Positions 25,452-34,499 of a stretch of 64,000 bases of DNA are shown here, piece after piece. The position numbers and the translations under genes are program-made. The notes below the pieces were generated by a model. The model searched no databases, was not told the DNA's origin, and worked only from the letters and a program-made list of their open reading frames with translations. Positions within the stretch are counted from its first letter, which is position 1. Each line of letters begins with the position of its first letter. This stretch comes from Waddliaceae bacterium (GTDB taxonomy: Bacteria; Chlamydiota; Chlamydiia; Chlamydiales; GCA-2709385): positions 1 to 64,000 of the forward strand of contig PAQS01000047.1 in assembly GCA_002709385.1 (NCBI GenBank), read 5' to 3'.

Positions 25452-25902
25452 TTTATCAGAGATGAATCGGCGCCTAGCCAATCTAATTCGGTTGGGCACA
25501 GTTATTGAGGCTGATTATCAAAAAGCACGGGTGAAAATACAAATTGGCCCGATTACCACCCAGTGGCTACCTTGGATCACCAGTAATGCTAGCCATAGCA
25601 AAAATTGGAACGCGCCTGAAATTGGCGAACAAGTATTGGTGCTATCACCCAGTGGTGAGATGAGCCAAGGCACCGTTATTCGCGGTATTTATCAGAAAAA
25701 ACACACGGCCCCAAACAATAATGTCGATGTACAACATATGGAGTTTAAAGATGGCAGTACCATTAACTACGATCGCGCTAATCACCATTTTAATTTGGAT
25801 GTTACCCAGGCCGGGAGCATTACCTTAAAAGTCGGTAGCTCCACTATTGAAATAAACCAAGACAAGATTGTGCTTAAAGCTAATAAAATAGAGTTAAACT
25901 GA
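25435..25902 (+). CDS. Baseplate assembly protein V (spike)
   Basis: This 155-residue protein is of the P2 gpV type: LANLIRLGTVIEADYQKARVKIQIG at the N-terminal OB fold, GEQVLVLSPSGEMSQGTVIRGIY, and a C-terminal beta-helix of repeating short strands (ITLKVGSSTIEINQDKIVLKANKIEL). It forms the membrane-piercing spike. It shares one base with the PAAR gene, whose product caps the spike tip. Confidence 0.92.
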   Translation: MDQGFSLSEMNRRLANLIRLGTVIEADYQKARVKIQIGPITTQWLPWITSNASHSKNWNAPEIGEQVLVLSPSGEMSQGTVIRGIYQKKHTAPNNNVDVQHMEFKDGSTINYDRANHHFNLDVTQAGSITLKVGSSTIEINQDKIVLKANKIELN

Positions 25903-26189
25903 TGCCAGCAATTGTACGTTTTCAAGATAAATGCAGCGGCCATAGCTGCTTCCCACCCCGGCCTAATAATCAGGCAAGTGATGATGTGCTTGTAAACGGC
26001 AAAGGCGCACACCGCCGAGGTGATAGTTGGGAGCTACATGCCTGTCCTAATACACCACCCCATGGTGGCGTTTTAAGCGCAGGTTCTGAATCTGTATATG
26101 TAAATGGAAAACCGCTCGCACGAATTGGAGATCCCATATCATGTGGCTCTACTTGCGTGGAAGGTAGCAACAATGTATTTGCAGGATAA
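25902..26189 (+). CDS. PAAR spike-tip protein
   Basis: This 95-residue protein has the PAAR metal-binding layout: HSCFPPRP, DVLVNGKGAHRRGD, HACPNTPPHGGVLSAGSESVYVNGKPLARIGDPISCGSTC. His and Cys residues would bind one metal ion at the tip. No extended effector domain is attached, so this is a structural tip and not a toxin carrier. Confidence 0.92.
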   Translation: MPAIVRFQDKCSGHSCFPPRPNNQASDDVLVNGKGAHRRGDSWELHACPNTPPHGGVLSAGSESVYVNGKPLARIGDPISCGSTCVEGSNNVFAG

Positions 26190-26192
26190 GTT

Positions 26193-26531
26193 ATGCGCGG
26201 CATGAATAGAATTACAGGCAAGGAATTATCAGGGATTGAGCATTTAAAGCAATCAATTAGCGATATTCTTACGACCCCAATTGGTAGCCGGGTGATGCGT
26301 CGTGATTATGGGGCCAGATTATTTGAGCTGATTGATAGGCCCATAGAAAAAGGATTTGCCGTTGAGCTTTATATGGCAACAGCTGAGGCGCTACAAAAAT
26401 GGGAGAAGCGGTTTAAATTAGAGCGCGTCCAGGTGCAAAATATTGAAGACGGTAAGGTAACGTTGCTGCTTAGAGGTGTTTATGTACCAGAAGGCAGAGA
26501 AATTGATTTAGAGGGGCTAATTATTCAGTGA
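26193..26531 (+). CDS. Baseplate wedge protein W (gp25-like)
   Basis: This 112-residue protein has the gpW/gp25 pattern: LKQSISDILTTPIGSRVMRRDYGARLFELIDRP followed by a beta-sheet end (GKVTLLLRGVYVPEGREIDLEGL). It is the first wedge component of P2-like and T4-like baseplates and seeds sheath assembly. It overlaps the J gene by four bases. Confidence 0.92.
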   Translation: MRGMNRITGKELSGIEHLKQSISDILTTPIGSRVMRRDYGARLFELIDRPIEKGFAVELYMATAEALQKWEKRFKLERVQVQNIEDGKVTLLLRGVYVPEGREIDLEGLIIQ

Positions 26532-27364
26532 CACAAGATTTAAGCAAAATACCCGCGCCAGACATTATTGAAGCCTTAAGCTATGAGCTGATTTTAAGCC
26601 GCATGCAAGAAGAGCTTATAGCCAAAGATCCAGAATTCTCAGCTTTGGTTGAAAGCGATCCAGCGATAAAAGTTCTAGAAATTGCCGCTTGGCGTGAGTT
26701 TTTATTAAGGCAAAGAATTAATGATGCAGCGCGCGCTAATTTATTAGCTTTTGCAGGTAGCACGGATTTAGATCACCTGGCTGCTTTTTATAATGCTCAG
26801 CGCATGGATGCTGAATCAGATCTGGCCTTTAGAAAACGCGTGCAAGCTAAAATTGCAGGCTGGTCTACCGCAGGGAGTCGTGATTATTATCGTTATCATG
26901 CATTATCTGCTAGCACCAGAGTATTAGATGCTAGAGCAGATTCGCCATTACCAGGACAGGTGCGCATTTCTATTCTAGCTGCTGATAATCAAGGGATTGC
27001 AGATGATGCTTTGCTGCAAACAGTCACCGATGCTGTTACCAATGATACGGTTCGGGTATTAACAGATAGTGTTGAGGTGGTAGCCTGCGGCATTAAAGCA
27101 ACGCCGATTACTGCTGATATTACCCTTTATCCTGAAAGTAATGCTGAGATTATTGCGCAAGCAAAAACCAGATTAAGCAAAGCTATTAGTGAACAAAAAC
27201 GTTTAGGCTGGGATTTAACCCGTTCTTGGATTATGGGTAATTTGTTTGTTGAAGGCATGCAAAAAATTGAAATCACATCGCCTGTAGAAGATATAGAAAT
27301 TGCTGAGAACGAATGTGTTGCTATTGATTTAATCGAATTAACATTAAAGGATAGGAGGTGGTAA
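26528..27364 (+). CDS. Baseplate wedge protein J
   Basis: This 278-residue protein follows the P2 gpJ pattern: PDIIEALSYELILSRMQEELIAKDPEFSALVESDPAIKVLE at the N-terminus, then GSTDLDHLAAFYN, and DSPLPGQVRISILA in the centre. It forms the outer wedge of the baseplate together with W and I. The frame begins GTG 26528 inside the W stop codon region. Confidence 0.92.
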   Translation: MTQDLSKIPAPDIIEALSYELILSRMQEELIAKDPEFSALVESDPAIKVLEIAAWREFLLRQRINDAARANLLAFAGSTDLDHLAAFYNAQRMDAESDLAFRKRVQAKIAGWSTAGSRDYYRYHALSASTRVLDARADSPLPGQVRISILAADNQGIADDALLQTVTDAVTNDTVRVLTDSVEVVACGIKATPITADITLYPESNAEIIAQAKTRLSKAISEQKRLGWDLTRSWIMGNLFVEGMQKIEITSPVEDIEIAENECVAIDLIELTLKDRRW

Positions 27365-27367
27365 TTT

Positions 27368-28573
27368 ATGCTAACCGTATTGCCACCCAATGCCTCTGAG
27401 CAAGAAAAGAACTTAGAAATTGCCAGCAATTACCCGCTTGATCCAACCATTATTCGTGGCGCTAAATTTGTGCCACTTGATGAAATTATCCCTTGGTTAT
27501 TATACGAATATAGTTTGGGTGAGATTTCTGTTTGGCTACCCGATCCAAAACTAGCTATCGAGCAAGGCGTATATTTTCATCGCATTAAAGGCACGCCAAA
27601 AGCATTACGCATGGCACTAAGTTGGGCCAACATTAATGATATCATCATTGAAGAAGAGCCGCCTGGTGAGCATTTTTCTGAATTTCAGGTGGGGATTATT
27701 GATAATGTGCCCAATAATTTTTTTGTAGGTAGTGTTGTTAATCTTGCAAAGCTAGCAGCCCCTGCTAGATCACGTTTGATGCGCATGTATAACCAGCTGT
27801 ATGATATACGCCGCTTTAAATTAGATGAAAGTGACTGGGGTGATTTACTCTCAGATTATTCTGGTGTGCGCATTGATGGCAAAGATCCGGTATTATCTTT
27901 TGGCAGAGAAAACCAGTTTTATTCTGAAGCAAGTACTATTATTTTAAAATGTGCTTATAAAAGTGAGCAATTTACCGCAGCAATTAGTGATGATTTATAT
28001 CGGTTAGATGTCGCCATCATTGATGAGTCCCCACATCATGTGGCTAATCATAATTTTATTTTAGAGCGACTGATCACCCAAGAAAATTTAGATCCATTAT
28101 TCAAAGCAGAAAATCCACTGCTGCGCTGGTATGGTTTTATCAAAGGCCAAATTATTTTATCAGATTCTGTTTTAGGTGAGATTAATAGCTGCTTTCCTGC
28201 CAAGCAAAACGTGGAATTTGGACAAACAGCCAAGTTAGATGAAGATTTATTATCCCATCATCTATGGGCTATAGCTGAACTTGCCATTTTAGAACGCTTA
28301 TTTGCTGATTATGCCAGCAATACCGAAAATTTATTTGAGTTTAAAGAAAGTAAAACCGCACGCTTGCAGGATTATTATTCTGCGCTTTCCCCTGAGCACA
28401 AATGGCCAAGTTTATCACAAGAGCCACTTAGCTATTGGCAATTAGATAGCGCCAATTACGCCGATCAATATAGTCATGCCAGCTATGATGGCAGACTACT
28501 TTGGCATGAGCATCCCCATTTAAATCGTTCTTGGACAGATCATTCGCCGATTGTGAATATAACCCATAACTAA
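27368..28573 (+). CDS. Tail protein I
   Basis: This 401-residue protein has a P2 gpI-like first half: LPPNASEQEKNLEIASNYP, then WLLYEYSLGEIS and GTPKALRMALSWANI near 80-100. The second half is longer than P2 gpI and has no feature I recognise, so it may carry a fibre-attachment domain. It completes the V-PAAR-W-J-I baseplate block. GGAGG lies before the start. Confidence 0.85.
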   Translation: MLTVLPPNASEQEKNLEIASNYPLDPTIIRGAKFVPLDEIIPWLLYEYSLGEISVWLPDPKLAIEQGVYFHRIKGTPKALRMALSWANINDIIIEEEPPGEHFSEFQVGIIDNVPNNFFVGSVVNLAKLAAPARSRLMRMYNQLYDIRRFKLDESDWGDLLSDYSGVRIDGKDPVLSFGRENQFYSEASTIILKCAYKSEQFTAAISDDLYRLDVAIIDESPHHVANHNFILERLITQENLDPLFKAENPLLRWYGFIKGQIILSDSVLGEINSCFPAKQNVEFGQTAKLDEDLLSHHLWAIAELAILERLFADYASNTENLFEFKESKTARLQDYYSALSPEHKWPSLSQEPLSYWQLDSANYADQYSHASYDGRLLWHEHPHLNRSWTDHSPIVNITHN

Positions 28574-28607
28574 TTGTTGATTGCAATTTTAACATTGAGG
28601 GTCATTC

Positions 28608-29291
28608 ATGGCGATATTAACCAGCTCGGGCAGAGCTGCAATTGCGGCAAGTATTAAAGAACAAGCTATACATCTGGCTTGGGGAACCGGCGATCCTGCT
28701 TGGGGCAGCGCGCATAATATACAAACAAGCTTCACTGATGATTTAATCACACTAAGCCAGAGTCCTGTTAAAGATGTAGTGCTGCGTGAGGGTGAAACCA
28801 CCTTCACCCCTGGCACAGATTATAGTGTTGATAGCGTTGCAGGTACTATTACTAGATTACCACTTGGCACAATTGCAGAGGATGCCGTATTGGATATTAG
28901 CTATACCCAAGATACCCCGCGAGAAGAAATTACCAGCACAGCCCTTTTAAATCCCGTTGGCCTGCGCACAGTTGATGAAGTGTTATTTTGTAGCGGCGAT
29001 GAAAATGGTGAGCTAATCACCCCAAGTGGTCGCTTTACTGCAAGCCAATCACCTACCAATAATTTATTTCTAAAATTTACCTTTGATTTTGAAGATGCAG
29101 CAAGTCAGGTGATCCAAGAATTAGGTGTGATGGTGGGGAGTGAGTTTTTAGCAGAATTACCAGAAGGACAACGTTATTTTACTCCAGATCAAATTACTAC
29201 CGAAGGTATTTTGCTAGTGCTTGAACATACGGTGCCACTGGTTAGAACCGCGGCTACCAGAGAAACCTTTACCTTTGTGGTGACATTTTAA
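28608..29291 (+). CDS. Tail-fibre module protein, family unknown
   Basis: This 227-residue protein is almost all beta strand, beginning MAILTSSGRAAIAASI, a motif common in phage tail-associated proteins (an alanine-rich N-terminal helix). It includes a segment EGETTFTPGTDYSVDSVAGTITRL that recurs in spirit in the next protein (ATLYSNGEDYRLQ...VDW). It sits at the start of the fibre block, between gpI and the DUF4815-like protein. It is probably a structural adaptor. Confidence 0.6.
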   Translation: MAILTSSGRAAIAASIKEQAIHLAWGTGDPAWGSAHNIQTSFTDDLITLSQSPVKDVVLREGETTFTPGTDYSVDSVAGTITRLPLGTIAEDAVLDISYTQDTPREEITSTALLNPVGLRTVDEVLFCSGDENGELITPSGRFTASQSPTNNLFLKFTFDFEDAASQVIQELGVMVGSEFLAELPEGQRYFTPDQITTEGILLVLEHTVPLVRTAATRETFTFVVTF

Positions 29292-29305
29292 GGAAGAGAT
29301 CGCTT

Positions 29306-31327
29306 ATGACATTAAAAAATTACTACAACCGATTTGAGCCAAGCAAAAACTACGATAAAAGCCTGTTTTTATCAGGGCGTGGTTTGCAATCAGCTGAGCT
29401 TAATGAGATCCAAGAATATGCTTTATATAAAATCAAAGGCATAGGCGATGCTATTTTTAGAGATGGCGATGTCATTCAAGGGGCTACTTGTATTGTCGAT
29501 CCTGATACAGGCCATACCACCATTGAAGCAGGCGCCGTTTACTTACGTGGTAGTGTGCGCATTGTTAGCAATAGTGAATTTACTATTCCAATTGATACGG
29601 TGGTACGTATTGGGGTTTGGTACCAAGAAACTACAGTAACAGAGCTTGAAGATCCAGGTCTTCGTGATCCAGCTGTTGGTACCCGAAATTATCAAGAGCC
29701 CGGTGCTGCAAGAACTAAAATTGCTTTGAACTGGGATTATCAAGCAGAAGGCGTCACCGCCACCCAAGAAGGCGCTGAATTTTATCCTATTTATGCTGTT
29801 GATAATGGTGTTTTAATTCAAACGGCACCACCGCCACAGTTAGACGCGGTTAATAGCGCCCTTGCTAGATATGATCGGGAATCCAATGGCTCTTATGTGG
29901 TTAATGGCCTAAAAGTACGCTTTTTAACCAATGATAATGGTGAGCAAGTTTTTGTTATTGATGATGGCAAAGCGCATGTTGATGGCTATGAAATAGAATT
30001 ACCGCACAGTTTGCGCTCCCGCTTTGATATTGATCCCGATCTACAATCTGTAGAGTCTGAGCCGCATACTTTCCAAGCAGATGAAAATGGCGAGATGATT
30101 ATTGGTTTAAATAATCGCCCACTAGCTGAAGTCAGTGATGTAGATATTACCGTTGAAAAAACCATTACTATGACCCATGGCTCATTTACCGGAGCTGCTG
30201 ATCCCATTCCAGATGATGCAGTATTAAGTATTATTCAGGTACGCCAAGGGGCAACGCTTTATAGCAATGGTGAAGATTACCGCTTGCAGTTAGGGGCTGT
30301 TGATTGGTCTTTATCTGGCGCAGAGCCTGCACCTGGCAGTACTTATGAAATCACCTACCAAGCAAGAGAGCGCATCACCCCAACCGATATTACCGAAACA
30401 GGTTTTACTATTTCTGGCGCTGTAGAAGGAAGTCTTGTTCTAGTGGATTATGTTTGGAGCATGCCACGATTTGATTTAATCACTATCGATAGGCAAGGCA
30501 CTGTGCGTCGCATCAAAGGCATAGCCCATCCCTGGCGGCCATCTATACCGCGCCCGCCATCTGGGCAATTAGCACTTGCTTATATCGAACAGAACTGGTT
30601 TCAAGATGCCAAGCCTCTTGTGATGAATAATGCCATTCACGCCATCCCCATGAGCGATATAGAAAGAATGCGCGCAGCGATAAATGATTTGTATGATTTA
30701 TTAGCCCAAGAAAAATTAAGAAATGATGCCAATGCTCAAGAGCCTTCTGCTAAAAAAGGCGTATTTGTCGATCCATTTTTTGATGATGATATGCGCGATC
30801 AAGGCTTAGAGCAAACCGCTGCCATTGTTGATCAAGAATTAACGCTACCGATTGCTGCTGAAGTTGCTGATATTGGCAAAGCAAGTAGCGCTTGGACTTT
30901 GCCTTATGAGCTAGAGACTATTTTAGAGCAACCCTTGCAAACCATGGATATGAAAATCAATCCATACCAAGCTTTTGAGCCAATACCTGCAAAAACTGAG
31001 ATTATTTTAAATGTTGATCGCTGGACTGAAGTGGAAACCAATTGGTCTAGCCCTGTGACTAGAAGATTTAGTATGTTCTCAAGCCCGATTACCAGGCAGG
31101 TAGTTAGCGGCTGGGGTTGGGCAAGCAGAACACAATCAACAACTACCCGGAATGTACTGCTTAGAACCCAGGTAGATGAAAGTAATGAATTGTTAAACAG
31201 CAATACCCGAGAAGCAAGCTTCATGCGCCCCATAACTCAGCGATTTACAGTAAGAGGCTTTGCACCAGGTGAGACATTGCGCATGGTCTTTGACGGTATT
31301 GATATTGAACCAGAGGCACAAGGATAG
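29306..31327 (+). CDS. DUF4815-like tail protein, N-terminal part
   Basis: This 673-residue protein begins LKNYYNRFEPSKNYDKSLFLSGRGLQSAELNEIQEYA, the start pattern of DUF4815 phage proteins, followed by beta-rich repeats and a Pro-rich SIPRPPSGQLALAYIE. It ends at TAG 31325-31327. The next open frame is in the same phase only three bases later and looks like the natural continuation. In relatives as I recall them the two halves are one long protein. It is probably a large baseplate or fibre platform component. Confidence 0.75.
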   Translation: MTLKNYYNRFEPSKNYDKSLFLSGRGLQSAELNEIQEYALYKIKGIGDAIFRDGDVIQGATCIVDPDTGHTTIEAGAVYLRGSVRIVSNSEFTIPIDTVVRIGVWYQETTVTELEDPGLRDPAVGTRNYQEPGAARTKIALNWDYQAEGVTATQEGAEFYPIYAVDNGVLIQTAPPPQLDAVNSALARYDRESNGSYVVNGLKVRFLTNDNGEQVFVIDDGKAHVDGYEIELPHSLRSRFDIDPDLQSVESEPHTFQADENGEMIIGLNNRPLAEVSDVDITVEKTITMTHGSFTGAADPIPDDAVLSIIQVRQGATLYSNGEDYRLQLGAVDWSLSGAEPAPGSTYEITYQARERITPTDITETGFTISGAVEGSLVLVDYVWSMPRFDLITIDRQGTVRRIKGIAHPWRPSIPRPPSGQLALAYIEQNWFQDAKPLVMNNAIHAIPMSDIERMRAAINDLYDLLAQEKLRNDANAQEPSAKKGVFVDPFFDDDMRDQGLEQTAAIVDQELTLPIAAEVADIGKASSAWTLPYELETILEQPLQTMDMKINPYQAFEPIPAKTEIILNVDRWTEVETNWSSPVTRRFSMFSSPITRQVVSGWGWASRTQSTTTRNVLLRTQVDESNELLNSNTREASFMRPITQRFTVRGFAPGETLRMVFDGIDIEPEAQG

Positions 31328-31330
31328 ATT

Positions 31331-32557
31331 ATGACACTAACAGCAAATGAAAATGGTGAAATTTCAGGACAATTTACTATCCCTGAAAATGTACCAACCG
31401 GCACTAAGCTTGTGCAATTTATTGGCGATCAAGGCAATTATGGCGAGACTACCTATACTAGCCGCGGCTTGATTACTACAGAAGACAGACGGCGCGTTAC
31501 CACAGTTACAGATGTTAGGCGTAATGAAACGACCGTTGTGATTCGGCGCTTTGATCCACTAGCGCAAACCTTTACTTTATCTGAAAGCCGTCATATTGGC
31601 GGCGTTGAATTATGGTTTAGTGAAGCAGGCAGCAAGCGTGTTGTTGCGCAAATTAGAGAAACCAATGTAGGCTTACCCAATCAAACTGTACTTGCTGAAG
31701 GCGATATTCAGCCAACACAAATTAATACTAATGGCAGCCCCACAAAAATCACCTGGCAACCTGTTTGGCTAGAAGCTGGCAGAGAATATGCCATTGTTTT
31801 AATGACAGATGATGCAGATGCTTCTGTGCGCATTGCTGAACTTGGTAAATATGATGCAGTACATCGAAGATGGGTTACCTCTCAAGCCTACCAGGTTGGG
31901 GTTTTGCTCTCATCAAGTAACGCATCAACTTGGACGCCGCATCAGGAAAAAGACTTAACCTTTAGATTGCTTGCGGCAAAATTTACGGAAAGCAACAGAA
32001 CCATTGATTTAGGTACGCTACCAATGGCTGATGTATCGGATTTAATAGCGCTTGCTAATATTGAGCGCGTTGCCTCTGATACTGATGCAGAATTTTCTTT
32101 AACCGATGAAGATGGCGCTGAGCATCGCCTAGCTGATGATTTACCCGTTGCCCTTAGAGCAAGATTAAGCGGTGATTTAAACTGCAAGGTTCATTTAAGA
32201 GGCTCAAATAACAGAAGTCCTGTTGTTTATCCTGGGGTGCAAATTATCTGCGGTAAAATTCAAGAAAGCGCTGATTATATTACCCGTGCAATTCCAGCTG
32301 AAGTAAATAGCAAAGTCACTATCACATACGAAGCCTTTTTAACGGGCACTGCTGATGTAAAAGCCTATATTGAGATTAGTGAAAATAATTATCAGTTGGT
32401 GGAATTAACCTCAGGAAAACCTGTTGGTGAGAACTGGGTAGAACGCACGCATATTCTAGAGAATTTTAGCGGCGATCAAACCCGTGTGAAGTTAGTTTTA
32501 AGTGGCAATGTTTTATATCGCCCTCGTGTTCGTAACTTAAGAGTGGTTGTTACCTGA
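31331..32557 (+). CDS. DUF4815-like tail protein, C-terminal part
   Basis: This 408-residue protein is in the same frame as the preceding gene, separated by TAG and one sense codon. AAGGAT lies at good distance before ATG 31331, so separate translation is possible. It is beta-rich, with TANENGEISGQFTIPENVPTGTKLVQF at the N-terminus (an Ig-like strand pattern that follows well from RVxGFAPGE-type sequence ending the first part) and GGVELWFSEAGSKRVVAQIRETNVG. It probably works in the same complex as the first part. Confidence 0.75.
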   Translation: MTLTANENGEISGQFTIPENVPTGTKLVQFIGDQGNYGETTYTSRGLITTEDRRRVTTVTDVRRNETTVVIRRFDPLAQTFTLSESRHIGGVELWFSEAGSKRVVAQIRETNVGLPNQTVLAEGDIQPTQINTNGSPTKITWQPVWLEAGREYAIVLMTDDADASVRIAELGKYDAVHRRWVTSQAYQVGVLLSSSNASTWTPHQEKDLTFRLLAAKFTESNRTIDLGTLPMADVSDLIALANIERVASDTDAEFSLTDEDGAEHRLADDLPVALRARLSGDLNCKVHLRGSNNRSPVVYPGVQIICGKIQESADYITRAIPAEVNSKVTITYEAFLTGTADVKAYIEISENNYQLVELTSGKPVGENWVERTHILENFSGDQTRVKLVLSGNVLYRPRVRNLRVVVT

Positions 32558-32757
32558 TGCCAAACGATAATAGCCAAAGACAATATCCGCTGCCACATCC
32601 TGAGAATATTGCTGTAACGGATGTTAGCCGAATTCGTGAATCAATTATCAAAATTGATGTGGACGTATCAACGCAAGAATCGGAACATAATGAACTGAAG
32701 ACGCAAGTCGAGCGGATGCGTTTTGAACAATATATCGGATTATGGAGCACGCCGTGA
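32557..32757 (+). CDS. Small phage tail-region protein
   Basis: This 66-residue protein starts on the stop of the previous gene. Its second half is a charged helix with heptad character (RIRESIIKIDVDVSTQESEHNELKTQ, broken over two turns), suggesting a short coiled coil. Its family is unknown. Compact overlaps on both sides support that it is real. Confidence 0.6.
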   Translation: MPNDNSQRQYPLPHPENIAVTDVSRIRESIIKIDVDVSTQESEHNELKTQVERMRFEQYIGLWSTP

Positions 32758-33899
32758 CAATAGCAAAAGAAGCAGTGAATGCCTTACATCAAAGGCTAAA
32801 AGATTTATCGGTTGACGCCACTCCCGATCAGCTAGCCTATTTATCCAAGGCTTTAGAGTCTATGGCTGGCCAAAGCACAGTGTATGACATTGTGAGTATG
32901 AGTGACGAGAAATTACAGGAATTATTAGATGCCACAACCCAGCATTTAGCAGATTTAGATAGCAGCAAAACCAATGCGCTTAGCGGCTTGCAATCAGCAA
33001 CTGATGGCCACCTGATAACGCTAAACGATCAAAAAGACAGCAATATCACAGATATCGATACGGCAGGACTTGCCCATCAGCAGGTCATGAATGATTTGGT
33101 AGCTGGTTTTAGCGCAGTTAATGATGTGCCTGAGGGTTCTACTATTTTAACGGAAGTTGCCAAGCGCAATATGATTGAATCTGGCAGCTTGCCGTTTTTG
33201 TTTGGCGTGATTAACCGGTACAATGATTATTGGGGATATGGAACGTATACCTCTGAGCTAGGCCAATGGTACAACAATACCACTAACATTGATTATGCGA
33301 TGCAAATCTTAACGGGTTCTCATGCTTACAGCACACAATATGCAAGTTTTTACAAGCCGCCGCAACTAAGTTTTCTGCAGGGAACTAACGGCATGTATAT
33401 TTTTAAAGAAATGTATGACAGATACTCGGTATCATCCAATGAATACACATATCCTTATGCTTTAGTTGGTACATTATTCATAAGAAATAGTACTGATTCA
33501 GACATAACACGTACTTTTTACTTTGGTGGCTCATCGTATTGGTCCTCAGGATATGAAGGTTTAGGTTGTTTTGTCGCAACTCCCAATAGCACTAATGACG
33601 ATCCATCAAGCATTACAGAAATTACTTGGTCCAACATTTATAGCTATGCCAGCACTACCGCAAATGTTGCAGGATCTGCAAATGTAACAATTCCAGCCAA
33701 CAAAACCGTTGCGATTTTGATTTACAGCTCATCCTATTACTACACTGGAAACTACAACAGATACACACAATTTATGCATTGGTATATTTATAACTTTAAA
33801 TCAAATTTCTTAACCACAGGCTTAGAGATTGATGTAGATCGCACCTTGCGTGCCTGGCAATGCCGCGGCCTGCAATATACCTATCAATTATGGAATTAG
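32754..33899 (+). CDS. Tail-fibre/receptor-binding protein candidate
   Basis: This protein has about 381 residues. GTG 32754 overlaps the previous stop (GTGA) and has GGAG six bases upstream; ATG 32742 is the alternative. The N-terminal 130 residues are helical. The C-terminal 250 are strikingly rich in Tyr, Ser, Asn and Thr with many short strands (SSYYYTGNYNRYTQFMHWYIY), typical of receptor-binding tips. The following gene looks like an assembly chaperone. This is the most probable host-range determinant of the phage. Confidence 0.7.
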   Translation: MTIAKEAVNALHQRLKDLSVDATPDQLAYLSKALESMAGQSTVYDIVSMSDEKLQELLDATTQHLADLDSSKTNALSGLQSATDGHLITLNDQKDSNITDIDTAGLAHQQVMNDLVAGFSAVNDVPEGSTILTEVAKRNMIESGSLPFLFGVINRYNDYWGYGTYTSELGQWYNNTTNIDYAMQILTGSHAYSTQYASFYKPPQLSFLQGTNGMYIFKEMYDRYSVSSNEYTYPYALVGTLFIRNSTDSDITRTFYFGGSSYWSSGYEGLGCFVATPNSTNDDPSSITEITWSNIYSYASTTANVAGSANVTIPANKTVAILIYSSSYYYTGNYNRYTQFMHWYIYNFKSNFLTTGLEIDVDRTLRAWQCRGLQYTYQLWN

Positions 33900-33908
33900 G
33901 AGGGGTTT

Positions 33909-34499
33909 ATGCCAGTTTATATTCGTTTTGAAAATAACAAGCAAGTTGAAACAACATTACTAAGCCGCAAACCAGCTGGTACTGATTGGATTAAAGCGCC
34001 AGATAGTTTTGATTGGCATAAATGTTACTGCCTTGATGCTGATAGCAATATCCAAGAGCGTACAGAAGAAGATGTATCAGGTGAATTTTTAAGCAATGCC
34101 AAAGAAAATGGCAAAGCTACAGTCACACGCGTTGTTGATACATTTCGCAGGCAATATGCGGGTTACTCTTATGAAAAAGGTGAATCTTATCGAGTACAAG
34201 CTGCTGCTGCCCGAAGTATTTTGCAGGCGAATAAATCAGGGACAACAGCAGATGAAGATGATTTAGCTGTTGTGCAGCCCCTTGCTGATTTGCGCGGTAT
34301 TGATGTCATTGAAATGGCTACGCTCATTATGAAAAAAGCAAGGCAAGCCAAACGCGCTATGGCCAAGCTAGAGGAATGCGAAGATAAAATCGAATCAGAA
34401 TTAATGGACTGCGCTACGTTAGAAGCTGTTACCCAGTATTTAGAGAGCTTAGAGGCCAATATTGAAACCGAATTAAATCAAGGAGCAACAAATGGCTGA
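33909..34499 (+). CDS. Possible tail-fibre assembly protein
   Basis: This 196-residue protein has a short beta N-terminal part (MPVYIRFENNKQVETTLLSRKP) and a long charged helical part with RRQYAGYSYEKGESYRVQAAAARSIL and a C-terminal helix ending QYLESLEANIETEL. Its position after the fibre gene and general pattern fit fibre assembly chaperones. GGAGGGG precedes the start. Confidence 0.6.
   Translation: MPVYIRFENNKQVETTLLSRKPAGTDWIKAPDSFDWHKCYCLDADSNIQERTEEDVSGEFLSNAKENGKATVTRVVDTFRRQYAGYSYEKGESYRVQAAAARSILQANKSGTTADEDDLAVVQPLADLRGIDVIEMATLIMKKARQAKRAMAKLEECEDKIESELMDCATLEAVTQYLESLEANIETELNQGATNG

Noticed and set aside
25902-26189. PAAR protein as a secreted toxin or T6SS effector
   Set aside because: Only the PAAR fold is present and it sits in a complete phage baseplate operon. 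No T6SS membrane-complex genes are seen.
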